14,582 bases of DNA from Chthonomonas sp. UBA2387 (GCA_002343445.1 DDSP01000023.1:1-14582); one strand, 5' to 3'. Positions 7,371 through 14,562 are shown, counted from the stretch's first letter. Numbers and translations: made by a program. The notes: generated from the letters alone by a model not told the origin.

Positions 7371-8960
7371 ATGAAGAGCCCGCGCAAGAGAGCGATTGCT
7401 GTTGAAATCGAAAACGACGAGCTTCGGTTTGCCGAAGTGGTCAAACGCGGTCGTGCCTCCGTGGTACGCCTCGGCGCCGCCGAGGCCCCCGGAGGCGCGG
7501 ACGCGTTGGGCGTTCCGAGCGCCGATGCGATGGCTCAAGCGCTTCGCAATCTGACCTCCGAACTCAGGGCGGCCACGGCTCCGGTCATCATCGGTTTGCC
7601 GGATTCGGCGTTCTCCGCCCGGACTCTGAACCTACCCGACATTCCTTACGCCGAGATGCGCGAGGTGGTGCGTGGCGAACTCGAGCGGTTCCAGTTCGTT
7701 GACGAAGGCGGAGCGTTCTTCGACTTCAGGGTCTTGGCCAAGGGGGAGCCCGAGGTCCCCGTTCTGGTTGTGGCGGCCAAGACCGAGGTCGTCTCGCGGA
7801 TCGAGGAGGCGGCATCCAAGGCGGGAGTGACCATCGCAGGCATCGAACCGGCTCCGCTGGCCATGATGCGTGCCGCGTTGCAGGGTCAGCCCATTCAGCG
7901 TCCGTGCGCCGTGGTCGCCGTTGGCCCCACCCGAACCGACATTGGCATCGCTTATGGCGGAGGGCTCCGCTACTACCGCAGGGTCAGCATCGGCACGAGC
8001 AGCCTGATTGTCGCCAACCAAGAAGATGCCAGCCGAAAGAAGTCGCGGGGTGCACCGGCGCCGATGGTCGACAACTACGAGGCGGTGGCAGACGAAGTCC
8101 CCATCGGCGACCAGTGGCTCAACAAAGCCGAAGGTCTCGCCCTCGCCACCGAAATCCAGCGCAGTTTGGAATACCACCGCCGCGAGAACCCGGCATTTGA
8201 GGGCATCGAGACGGTTTGGATCGCCATCGGCGAAGACCGGCTGCGCAAGGCTGCGGATTGGCTCGGTCAGACGCTCGGACTCGCCTACCAGGTGGCCGGA
8301 CTCGAGTCGTTCGACCTCGCCGAGGAACTCTACGGCGAGACCGACCGACGCTTCCTGGCCTCGATCGGCTTGGCCCTTCCCGGAGACGACCCGTTCCCCC
8401 GGTTCGACCTCTATGCCAGCAAGCGACGCGTCGTCGAGCGGGCCTCATCGCAACTGACCGTTGGCATCGCCGCGTCTATCCTCATCCTTTTGCTGGGCAC
8501 CGCCATCGCGGGCATGTTCGCCAAGCGAGCCGCGACCGCACAGGCTGCGGTGACCGCTTTGCGAAGTCAAGAGGCGAAGCTGAAGTCCGAAATCAAGCCG
8601 GAGGGACAAAACAGACAGCAGATCAAGACTCAGTTGTCTTCGTTGCGAAACCAGTCGGTGCCTTTCCCGCAGATCCTCGACCAAGTTTCCTCGGCCTTGG
8701 CGGGTGGGGTGGGCCTCTCGGAAGTCCAGATCGACGCCAACCGCAAGATGGTCTTGGTCGGCGAGGCCACGGGCACAGCCGCCGTCATCGAAAGCGCCGA
8801 GAACCTGCGCAAACTCAGCTTCCTCAGTTTGGTCAACGTGGACAGTATCGACACCACGGCCACCAATCTAGCGCCCGGATCGGTGCGATTCTTCCTGTCG
8901 GCCCAAGTGGGTTCGCCACCGCCGCCCAAGGCAACCCCCACCCCCGGAGGTGCAAAGTGA
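7371..8960 (+). CDS. pilM: PilM-PilN fusion, GspL-like inner-membrane assembly protein
   Basis: A single 529-residue frame joins two proteins that are normally separate in type IV pili. Residues about 8-340 are PilM-like (actin fold), with LPDIPYAEMREVVRGELERF (typically LP..P..E....I..E), AGVTIAGIEPAPLAMMRA and a C-terminal ETVWIAIGEDRLRKAADWLG segment. A link with FDLYASKRR (345-353) follows, at the place of the INLLP motif by which PilN grips PilM. Then come one membrane segment (363-384), a short coiled coil (about 387-425), a ferredoxin-like periplasmic domain (about 430-512) and a Pro-rich tail, all PilN-like. GspL of type II secretion has this same plan. The three nucleotide-binding motifs of PilM are poorly kept. 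It overlaps the next gene by GTGA and would bridge motor and periplasmic ring. No frameshift is seen at the junction. Confidence 0.88.
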   Translation: MKSPRKRAIAVEIENDELRFAEVVKRGRASVVRLGAAEAPGGADALGVPSADAMAQALRNLTSELRAATAPVIIGLPDSAFSARTLNLPDIPYAEMREVVRGELERFQFVDEGGAFFDFRVLAKGEPEVPVLVVAAKTEVVSRIEEAASKAGVTIAGIEPAPLAMMRAALQGQPIQRPCAVVAVGPTRTDIGIAYGGGLRYYRRVSIGTSSLIVANQEDASRKKSRGAPAPMVDNYEAVADEVPIGDQWLNKAEGLALATEIQRSLEYHRRENPAFEGIETVWIAIGEDRLRKAADWLGQTLGLAYQVAGLESFDLAEELYGETDRRFLASIGLALPGDDPFPRFDLYASKRRVVERASSQLTVGIAASILILLLGTAIAGMFAKRAATAQAAVTALRSQEAKLKSEIKPEGQNRQQIKTQLSSLRNQSVPFPQILDQVSSALAGGVGLSEVQIDANRKMVLVGEATGTAAVIESAENLRKLSFLSLVNVDSIDTTATNLAPGSVRFFLSAQVGSPPPPKATPTPGGAK

Positions 8961-9529
8961 AAACCCGAATTCTCGTCATCGCCTTGCCGATCGCCTCCTT
9001 CATCGTCTCGGCCATCGTCGCCGGTATCCAGGTCAAGCGAACATTCGTCGCCGAAGGCGACCGAGCGCGCCTGCGTGCCTCGGTCGAGAAGCTGCGGATT
9101 CAAGTGGAACCGAAGGATGCGCCAGACGAGGTGCTCCAAGTACCGACCGTCGCCGCCAGCGAGAGCGAGCAGGCCGCCTTCCTCGACGAGTTGCGCTCCG
9201 CTGCTGCCACGGCCGGTATCCAACTGGTCAAGTGGAATTTCGTGGTCAAGCGCGGCGCCAAGAAGGGCGATGGCGTGACCCTCGAAGGCTCGACCCCGAT
9301 CGAGTGCACCTTGGACGTCGCCGGCACGTACCCATCGCTGCGGGCCTTTCTGTACGACCTTTCCAAAGCCGAACGCTTTTACGCCATCGGAAACGTGTCC
9401 TGGAAGCGGGACCGCGACCGATATCCCAACACTACCTTGTCGTTTACCTTGACGCGGTTCGTTAACGAGACCGCAAACACCACCGTCGCTTCGACCCGTT
9501 CAGGCGACACTCCCGGAGCAACTGGATGA
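8957..9529 (+). CDS. pilO: PilO/GspM-like inner-membrane alignment protein
   Basis: The 190-residue protein has one N-terminal membrane segment (about 5-23, RILVIALPIASFIVSAIVAGI), a short charged helix (34-50) and a periplasmic domain of ferredoxin-like pattern. The last part includes FLDELRSAAATAGIQLVKWNF and, further on, ECTLDVAGTYPSLRAFLYDL, close to the PilO core (small-molecule-free beta-alpha-beta with a YxxLxxFL helix). PilO pairs with PilN in the periplasm. Here its partner would be the C-terminal half of the upstream fusion. The GTG start is supported by GGAGG six bases upstream and a GTGA overlap with the fusion stop. It ends in an ATGA overlap with the secretin gene. The coiled coil is shorter than in many PilO proteins. 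Confidence 0.85.
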   Translation: MKTRILVIALPIASFIVSAIVAGIQVKRTFVAEGDRARLRASVEKLRIQVEPKDAPDEVLQVPTVAASESEQAAFLDELRSAAATAGIQLVKWNFVVKRGAKKGDGVTLEGSTPIECTLDVAGTYPSLRAFLYDLSKAERFYAIGNVSWKRDRDRYPNTTLSFTLTRFVNETANTTVASTRSGDTPGATG

Positions 9530-11400
9530 GAGCGACCGCGCTAACCCTTGTCTTGGCATCACTCGTTTTGAGCCCGATTTCATCGGCTCAGACCAAAACT
9601 CCTCGTCTGCAATTCTCGAACTCGGACGTGGCGACGGTCGTTCAGGCCATCAGCCTGCAATCCGGGGCGAACATCGTCTACGGCGGCCCAAGCGACACGA
9701 AGATCTCGCTGAACGTGAACTACACGAGCGCCGAGGAGGCACTCCGCTACGTGACGGCTGCGGCCGCGAACATCCTGGTCCGCAAAGTCGGCACCACGTT
9801 CGTTGTGGCAACGCCTGAAACCATGCGGCGAGCCCTCGAGCCGTTCGGCGATTCCGTGCGCCTTGAATTGACGGGGCTGACGCCCGCCGACGCCGCCAAG
9901 GTCGTCGAGGCGGCATACCCCTACGTCACGGTTCGCCCGTTTGGCTCCGACAAGATTCAGCTCATCGGCTCAAGCGAAGACTTGGCCAGCGCAGCCGAAC
10001 TGGTTCGGCTGGAGGACACCAAGTCGACGCGCGAGCGGGCCCATCGCGAACTCGTGCCCCTCAAGGTCGCCAACGGCAAGCAGGTGGCCGACATGGTCGC
10101 CAACATGTACCCGGGTCTCAAGGCCGAATTCGTGGGCGACGAAAAGAAAACGGGCGGCGCGATCGGCCTCAGCGGTCCTGCCGATCTGATTCTGCAAGCG
10201 CGGCAGATGATCGAGACCGTCGACAACAAGTACCCGTTCCCCGAATTCGCCCCGAAGTACCAGGTCTACGACATCCGCTACAGCTCGGCGCCGCGGCTCA
10301 AGGAGTTCTTGAGCAGCGCGATGCCCGAAGTCGAAGTCTTCATCGGGCCCGAGGCGTATTCGCCCAAGCGGCCCACGTTCAATCCCTTGACGGGCGTCAA
10401 CCTGGGCGGTTCCAGCGGCAACGAGTCGTCGGAGCGAGGCTCCGGAGGCGCGGGCTCGCCCGCTTCGGGCGGCAGCACGTCGAGCGCCAGCGGCCAATCC
10501 CCCGACATGCTGGGGACGGGTGAGCGCTCGAAGTACATCGTCTTGCGCGGCCCGAGCGAAGCCGTTGATCAAGCCGTGGCCTTGCTGGCCCAAGTAGACG
10601 TCAAGCCGCAGCAGGTCGTGGTCGAGGTCAAGGTGGTCGACACCTCGCCCGAACGCGCCGAAGAACTCGGCCTGAAGTGGAACTGGACCCGCTTCGGCTT
10701 CTACGAGGCGCCCTCGGGCACGGCTGTGGACACCACGGGCTCGGGTTCCGGCCCTGGAACGGACTTCACCCAGTTCACCACCAAGAACACCGGGTTCGGC
10801 ATGTTCAGCCGCGTGCCGTGGTCGTTCGAGAACATCCTGCAGGCCATGGTTTCCAACAAGGAGGCCAAGCTGCTGGCCAACCCCAGCATCCAAGTGCTGG
10901 ACAACGACGAGGCCAACATCTTCATCGGCGATACGATCCGAGCCCGAACCTCGACGGCTGGCGGCTTGGGCACGACGTCGGTCGAGATCGTCGAGTTTCC
11001 CGTGGGCATCATCCTGCTCCTGCGTCCGCGAGTGAACGCCGATGGCAACATCACCATGCGCGTCCATCCCGTGGTCAGCACCGTCTCGGGCATCGACGCC
11101 CAGTTCGTACCGCAGACGAGCACCCGCGAGGCCGAGACCACGGTCATGGTCAAGGATGGCGAGACCGTCGTCATCGGCGGCCTGATCCGCGACGAAATGA
11201 GCAAGGTCGTCCGCGAAGTGCCCTTCCTGTCGAAGCTCCCGCTGATCGGCGAACTCTTCAAGAGCCGCACGACCTCCAGCCGCAAGAGCGAAGTCCTCAT
11301 CTTCATCACGCCCCGGATCATCACGGATGGCCCGGGCACGCCTCCCTCCGGCTACAACGGCTTGCCGAAGCAGCCCCCCGTCAAGGCTCCCAATTCCTAA
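9526..11400 (+). CDS. pilQ: Outer-membrane secretin PilQ/GspD
   Basis: This 624-residue secretin forms the outer-membrane gate for the filament. It has a signal peptide (cleavage likely after SSA, residue 21) and an N0/STN-like domain (about 27-100, LQFSNSDVATVVQAISLQSG). Three N1-type modules follow, at about 108-165, 172-236 and 245-355. The secretin core follows from about 365, with EAKLLANPSIQVLDNDEANIF, VKDGETVVIGGLI, the signature VPFLSKLPLIGELF (565-578) and FITPR (593-597). A Gly/Ser-rich stretch of about 50 residues (285-333) interrupts the third module. The AMIN domains of proteobacterial PilQ are absent, and the tail is Pro-rich. It starts in an ATGA overlap with pilO, with GGAG 8 bases upstream, and the PilP-like gene follows after 10 bases. 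Confidence 0.95.
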   Translation: MRATALTLVLASLVLSPISSAQTKTPRLQFSNSDVATVVQAISLQSGANIVYGGPSDTKISLNVNYTSAEEALRYVTAAAANILVRKVGTTFVVATPETMRRALEPFGDSVRLELTGLTPADAAKVVEAAYPYVTVRPFGSDKIQLIGSSEDLASAAELVRLEDTKSTRERAHRELVPLKVANGKQVADMVANMYPGLKAEFVGDEKKTGGAIGLSGPADLILQARQMIETVDNKYPFPEFAPKYQVYDIRYSSAPRLKEFLSSAMPEVEVFIGPEAYSPKRPTFNPLTGVNLGGSSGNESSERGSGGAGSPASGGSTSSASGQSPDMLGTGERSKYIVLRGPSEAVDQAVALLAQVDVKPQQVVVEVKVVDTSPERAEELGLKWNWTRFGFYEAPSGTAVDTTGSGSGPGTDFTQFTTKNTGFGMFSRVPWSFENILQAMVSNKEAKLLANPSIQVLDNDEANIFIGDTIRARTSTAGGLGTTSVEIVEFPVGIILLLRPRVNADGNITMRVHPVVSTVSGIDAQFVPQTSTREAETTVMVKDGETVVIGGLIRDEMSKVVREVPFLSKLPLIGELFKSRTTSSRKSEVLIFITPRIITDGPGTPPSGYNGLPKQPPVKAPNS

Positions 11401-11410
11401 GAGGCAATCC

Positions 11411-12082
11411 ATGCTCACCACGCGTCCCGAAGAACAAAAGAAAGCGATCATCCTCCTTGTGGCCATCGTGGGAGTCATCACGATGACAGGCTTCATGTTC
11501 GTGTCGCAGGGGCGTGCGCGGACGGCCAAGAAGGTGGCTCCGAAGTTCGCCAGCGCCGCTGCGCCGACGACCGGCTCCACCACGGGAGCCGCGGGCGACG
11601 AACTGAAGACGCGCGTGGCCGACCTGTTCGGCAAGGACTTGGAGTACAACGCGTTGTTCCAGGGCCTCGACCCGTTCCGACCCAAGGTTGAAGAGACGAC
11701 GAGCGCCGAAGTACCCGACGTCCAGACTCCCAACGACACACCGCCCCCTCGGGCCTCGAACGGGACCGCCGTACCACCACCCGGCCGGCCCTCGACGATG
11801 TCGGGCTACATTGGCCGCGATGGGGAGAACGTTTCTCCCGTCCGCCCGCATGTGCCCGACGGCGTCGGCATTCAGGCCAAGCTTCCCGATATCATGGTCC
11901 AAGGCGTGATCACCGGGGACTCGGCCATGGCCGTGATGCGCGTGGACAACCAGGACAAGTTCCTTGCCGTGGGTGACACGATCAGCCCGGGCGCGAAGGT
12001 CGAAGCGATCACCGAAGCGGGCGTCCGCATCCGTTTGAATGGCGAATCGCGTCTGGTGCCCGTGGGCAAGGGCCTTTCGTAG
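11411..12082 (+). CDS. PilP/GspC-like membrane-anchored periplasmic protein
   Basis: The 223-residue protein has a short cytoplasmic start, one membrane segment (about 11-31) and a disordered Ala/Thr/Pro-rich linker to about residue 155. A compact C-terminal beta domain follows (158-220): LPDIMVQGVITGDSAMAVMRVDNQDKF, then LAVGDTI and ITEAGVRIRLNGESRLVPVG. This strand order with a 'VGD' turn is the pattern of GspC homology-region and PilP domains, which link the inner-membrane ring to the secretin N0 domain. PilP is normally a lipoprotein, but this one has a signal-anchor helix and no lipobox, as GspC does. It follows the secretin gene by 10 bases with an AGAGG site and closes the operon. The assignment rests on pattern and position, not strong identity. 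Confidence 0.7.
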   Translation: MLTTRPEEQKKAIILLVAIVGVITMTGFMFVSQGRARTAKKVAPKFASAAAPTTGSTTGAAGDELKTRVADLFGKDLEYNALFQGLDPFRPKVEETTSAEVPDVQTPNDTPPPRASNGTAVPPPGRPSTMSGYIGRDGENVSPVRPHVPDGVGIQAKLPDIMVQGVITGDSAMAVMRVDNQDKFLAVGDTISPGAKVEAITEAGVRIRLNGESRLVPVGKGLS

Positions 12083-12155
12083 GCGTCCACCTGCCGACCA
12101 CCTGCCAACGCCCTGCGGCGAACGGTTGACGCGGGATCTGCGGGGCTGCGGAGCC
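12083..12155. other. Convergent intergenic gap with small inverted and direct repeats
   Basis: The 73 bases between the PilP-like stop and the stop of the minus-strand gene contain CCACCTGCC twice (12087-12095 and 12098-12106). They also hold two 4-bp hairpins: CGCC-CTGC-GGCG at 12109-12120 and GGCT-GCGG-AGCC at 12144-12155. Neither has a T tract, so a factor-independent terminator is not supported. Termination of two converging transcripts would be expected here. Confidence 0.25.
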
Positions 12156-13121
12156 TTAGACGCAGAATATCCGTAGGCGGATGGTGCCGGCCACCGCATG
12201 GGTTTCGGTTTGAACTCGCGGCGGCTCGTCTTTGAACTGCGATTCCAGCGACCACGTCGTCTTGCCTTCCACCACGAAGTTCACATCCACCACGGGATGG
12301 GCCACCTCGAAGGCGCAATGGCTCGCCGTGCGTCGAGGGGGGCCGTCCTCGCCTGAATAGGTCGCGCCAGAGGTCTGCTCCCCGCGCCAGTTCTCTTTCC
12401 ACGTGAACGATTCGGCCGTCTTGCGCCAGGTGAACACCCGCAAGGGGTCCTTCTGGTGGTACTTCAGCAGGTCGGGGCCAAACTCGAGGATCGTCGTGTC
12501 GCGTTGGCGCAGCATGCCGTATGCCGAGACCAGTCGGCTGTCCATCGGGGTGCATACGATGACGGGCCGCGTCACGCGGAGTCGCTGCCCCGACACGCGC
12601 AGTTGGACCCCCTCGGCCGAAAAACCGAGCGTGCCATCGCCCGAGGGCGTTCCGACCACCTCGATCTCATAGGTCGGCGCGAGCAGCCCATCGGCATAGA
12701 ACTTGAGCCGACGCTCCGAGACCGTCATTCGGACCGTTGCGAGCCGCTTGGCGACCTCGGGTGCCTTCTCGACGTAGTCCTGCACGGCTGCGAGCATCTG
12801 GGCCGCGCTTGCCCGGCTGGGCACGTAGGCGTCGATGACGGATTGGGCTTCGTCTCGCAGTTCCGCGTATTCGCGTTGGAGTCGGACCTGGCTCGGCTCC
12901 GTGAGGATGACGAGGATTTCGTTCAGGCTGTTGACCAGCACGCGGGCGTCCGCGGCGTGGCGTTCCATGGCGCCGAGTGCGGCGAGTTCTTGGGCCGTCG
13001 GCTTGTGGCCCATCGCCTCGATGTTGCGGCGTTTGACTTCGGTGGCGCGCACGATGTCCATCTCGCGGGTGTCGTTCACCTGCAGGGTCCATCCGATCCA
13101 TCCCAACAGCAGCGCAGTCAT
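12156..13121 (-). CDS. Protein of unknown function, helical N-half and beta-rich C-half
   Basis: I do not recognise a family for this 321-residue protein. It opens with a short hydrophobic stretch (MTALLLGWIGWTLQV), then a long charged, helix-prone region of about 120 residues (KRRNIEAMGHKPTAQELAAL, QREYAELRDEAQSVIDAY). The second half is beta-rich (YEIEVVGTPSGDGTLGFSAE, RLRVTRPVIVCTP) and contains several Trp residues. Start choice is open: the ATG at 13121 has an AGGA site 8 bases upstream and is used here, while the in-frame ATG at 13136 adds MRNRP, which would make a better signal or anchor sequence. It converges on the pilus operon and diverges from ispG, sharing a promoter region of 45-60 bases. 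Third-position GC bias supports a real gene. A role in pilus biology is not implied by position. Confidence 0.8.
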   Translation of the reverse strand: MTALLLGWIGWTLQVNDTREMDIVRATEVKRRNIEAMGHKPTAQELAALGAMERHAADARVLVNSLNEILVILTEPSQVRLQREYAELRDEAQSVIDAYVPSRASAAQMLAAVQDYVEKAPEVAKRLATVRMTVSERRLKFYADGLLAPTYEIEVVGTPSGDGTLGFSAEGVQLRVSGQRLRVTRPVIVCTPMDSRLVSAYGMLRQRDTTILEFGPDLLKYHQKDPLRVFTWRKTAESFTWKENWRGEQTSGATYSGEDGPPRRTASHCAFEVAHPVVDVNFVVEGKTTWSLESQFKDEPPRVQTETHAVAGTIRLRIFCV

Positions 13122-13147
13122 GGGTCTGTTCCTCATCCACGGGCCGT

Positions 13148-13175
13148 TTGGGGACCCGCTCGCGTAGACTATAGA
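13148..13175 (+). promoter_or_regulatory. Candidate ispG promoter (TTGGGG - 16 bases - TATAGA)
   Basis: TTGGGG (13148-13153) and TATAGA (13170-13175) are separated by 16 bases. Only five bases separate the -10 box from the ispG ATG, and no Shine-Dalgarno sequence is present. The transcript would therefore begin at or within a few bases of the start codon (leaderless). Confidence 0.4.
13168..13173 (-). promoter_or_regulatory. -10 box TATAGT for the minus-strand gene
   Basis: The complement of ACTATA reads TATAGT, close to the bacterial -10 consensus. It overlaps the ispG -10 on the opposite strand, so one AT-rich spot in GC-rich DNA may serve both directions. The predicted start near 13161 gives a leader of about 25-40 bases to the two possible ATGs. 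Confidence 0.4.
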
Positions 13176-13180
13176 CCAGC

Positions 13181-14410
13181 ATGCGCCCAATCAGTTACGA
13201 AAGGCGAGCCACACGCGCGGTTCGAGTCGGCGACGTCGTCATTGGCGGCGGCCATCCCGTGGTCGTCCAGTCCATGATCACCGAGGAGACGCGGAACATC
13301 GAGGGTTGCGTCGAGCAGATCATCGCCATGCACCGCGAGGGCAGCGAGATCGTGCGCGTGACCACCCCGACGCTGGACGAAGCCCGGTGTCTCGAGGCCA
13401 TCAAGGCCAAGGTGCGCGAACGCTACCGCGACGTGCCGCTGGTCGCCGACGTGCACCATCAGGGCACCGACATCGCCGTCGAGGTGGCCAAGTATGTGGA
13501 CAAGGTTCGCATCAATCCCGGCCTGTTCGTGTTCCGCAAGCACACCAACCGCGAGGAGTACAGCCCCGAGGAACACGAGGCCGAGCGCGCCGCCATCGAG
13601 GAATCGCTTGTGCCAGTCATCGAAGCGGTGAAGCGGCGCGGCATCGCCATGCGGATCGGGGTGAACCACGGGTCGCTGGCCGAGCGCATGCTGGTGACCT
13701 ACGGCGACACGCCGGACGGCATGGTCGAGAGCGCGATCGAGTACCTGCAGGTCTGCGAGAAGCACGGCTTCCGCAACCTGGTGATCTCGCTGAAAGCCAG
13801 CCGAGTGCCGATCATGGTCGCGGCGAACCGGCTGATGGTGAACCGGATGGACGAGTTGGGCATGGACTACCCGCTGCACCTCGGCGTGACCGAGGCGGGC
13901 GACGGGGATTATGCGCGCATCAAGTCCACGGCGGGCATCGCCACGCTGCTCAACGAGGGCATCGGCGACACCATCCGGGTGAGCCTTTCGGAGGATCCCG
14001 TGCGGGAATTGCCTGTGTGCTACGACATTCTTCAGTCGCTGGGCTTGCGCAAGACCAAGGTGGAATACATCGCGTGCCCCTCTTGCGGGCGGACGAAGTT
14101 CGACCTGCCGACCGTGTTGCACGAGGTGCGCGAGGCGACGCGGCACTTGGTAGGTTTGGACATCGCCGTGATGGGCTGCATTGTGAACGGCCCCGGCGAG
14201 ATGGCGGATGCGGATTATGGCTATGTGGGGAAGGCGGGCGGCAAGATCGCGTTGTATCGGAAGCGGGAGGTGGTGAAGGCGAACATCGATCAGAAGGACG
14301 GGGTGGCCGAACTGATCGCGTTGCTTCGGGCGGACGGGAAGTGGGTTGACCCGCCGGAGGGTCAGCCGGTGGCGGAGCGGCGGTTGACGGCTGTGCCGAT
14401 GGCCCGGTAG
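13181..14410 (+). CDS. ispG: 4-hydroxy-3-methylbut-2-enyl diphosphate synthase (IspG/GcpE), cyanobacterial/plant type
   Basis: IspG converts methylerythritol cyclodiphosphate to HMBPP, the next-to-last step of the MEP isoprenoid pathway, using a 4Fe-4S cluster. The 409-residue protein is complete. It has a TIM-barrel N-part (HPVVVQSMITEETRNIEGCV, VPLVADVHH, VDKVRINPG) and the cluster ligands C299 and C302 (CPSCGRT), C333 and E340 (CIVNGPGE). Residues about 125-150 carry the HTNREEYSPEEHEAERAAIE segment, followed by AMRIGVNHGSLAERMLVTYG and LKASRVPIMVAANRLMVNRM. This pattern closely matches cyanobacterial and plant enzymes and not the shorter E. coli form. Such enzymes commonly take electrons from ferredoxin. 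HHQGTDIAVEVA replaces the usual HF...A motif. It appears monocistronic, with its own promoter. Confidence 0.97.
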   Translation: MRPISYERRATRAVRVGDVVIGGGHPVVVQSMITEETRNIEGCVEQIIAMHREGSEIVRVTTPTLDEARCLEAIKAKVRERYRDVPLVADVHHQGTDIAVEVAKYVDKVRINPGLFVFRKHTNREEYSPEEHEAERAAIEESLVPVIEAVKRRGIAMRIGVNHGSLAERMLVTYGDTPDGMVESAIEYLQVCEKHGFRNLVISLKASRVPIMVAANRLMVNRMDELGMDYPLHLGVTEAGDGDYARIKSTAGIATLLNEGIGDTIRVSLSEDPVRELPVCYDILQSLGLRKTKVEYIACPSCGRTKFDLPTVLHEVREATRHLVGLDIAVMGCIVNGPGEMADADYGYVGKAGGKIALYRKREVVKANIDQKDGVAELIALLRADGKWVDPPEGQPVAERRLTAVPMAR

Positions 14411-14450
14411 GTGTTCTTCAGCCCCGGTGTTCTAGCAGGTCTCCCTTTGA

Positions 14451-14492
14451 CCGGAAACTTTGGGGCACCTTTAGGTGCCTCGGAGGTTCCGG
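14451..14492. repeat. Long near-perfect hairpin downstream of ispG
   Basis: CCGGAA (14451-14456) pairs with TTCCGG (14487-14492). Inside it, after one mismatch, CTTTGGGGCACCT pairs with AGGTGCCTCGGAG through Watson-Crick and G-T pairs, leaving a tiny T-rich loop. The stem is about 20 bp and starts 40 bases after the ispG stop. No T tract follows on either strand, so it is not a classic terminator. A REP-like element, a mRNA 3'-end stabiliser or a processed structure are possible. Confidence 0.55.
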
Positions 14493-14496
14493 GCCG

Positions 14497-14516
14497 GTTG
14501 GGGGTAGCTCCCGGAG
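14497..14516. repeat. Direct repeat, copy 1 (20 bases)
   Basis: GTTGGGGGTAGCTCCCGGAG is repeated exactly 66 bases downstream. The unit contains a small dyad, GGG-TAGCT-CCC. Its tail CCCGGAGCC (14510-14518) could also pair with GGTTCCGGG of the preceding hairpin, giving two mutually exclusive folds. Confidence 0.7.
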
Positions 14517-14523
14517 CCTGATC

Positions 14524-14532
14524 TGATACACT
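14524..14532 (+). promoter_or_regulatory. Possible extended -10 element (TGATACACT)
   Basis: TG-A-TACACT fits the extended -10 pattern and lies between the two direct repeats. No good -35 is seen. If used, it would drive a gene beyond the right edge of the window. Confidence 0.2.
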
Positions 14533-14562
14533 TTGGTCAAGCGTCAGCAGACGGAGGGTGTA

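Noticed and set aside
8216..8956. Long upstream extension of the PilO frame
   Set aside because: It lies wholly inside the PilM-PilN gene in another frame. The GTG at 8957 with GGAGG and a GTGA overlap is the natural start.
9970..11739. Minus-strand open frame of 589 codons opposite the secretin and PilP-like genes
   Set aside because: Same shadow effect. It spans the junction of two well-supported plus-strand genes and shows no family motifs.
14451..14492. Rho-independent terminator after ispG
   Set aside because: The stem is strong, but no T tract follows on either strand.
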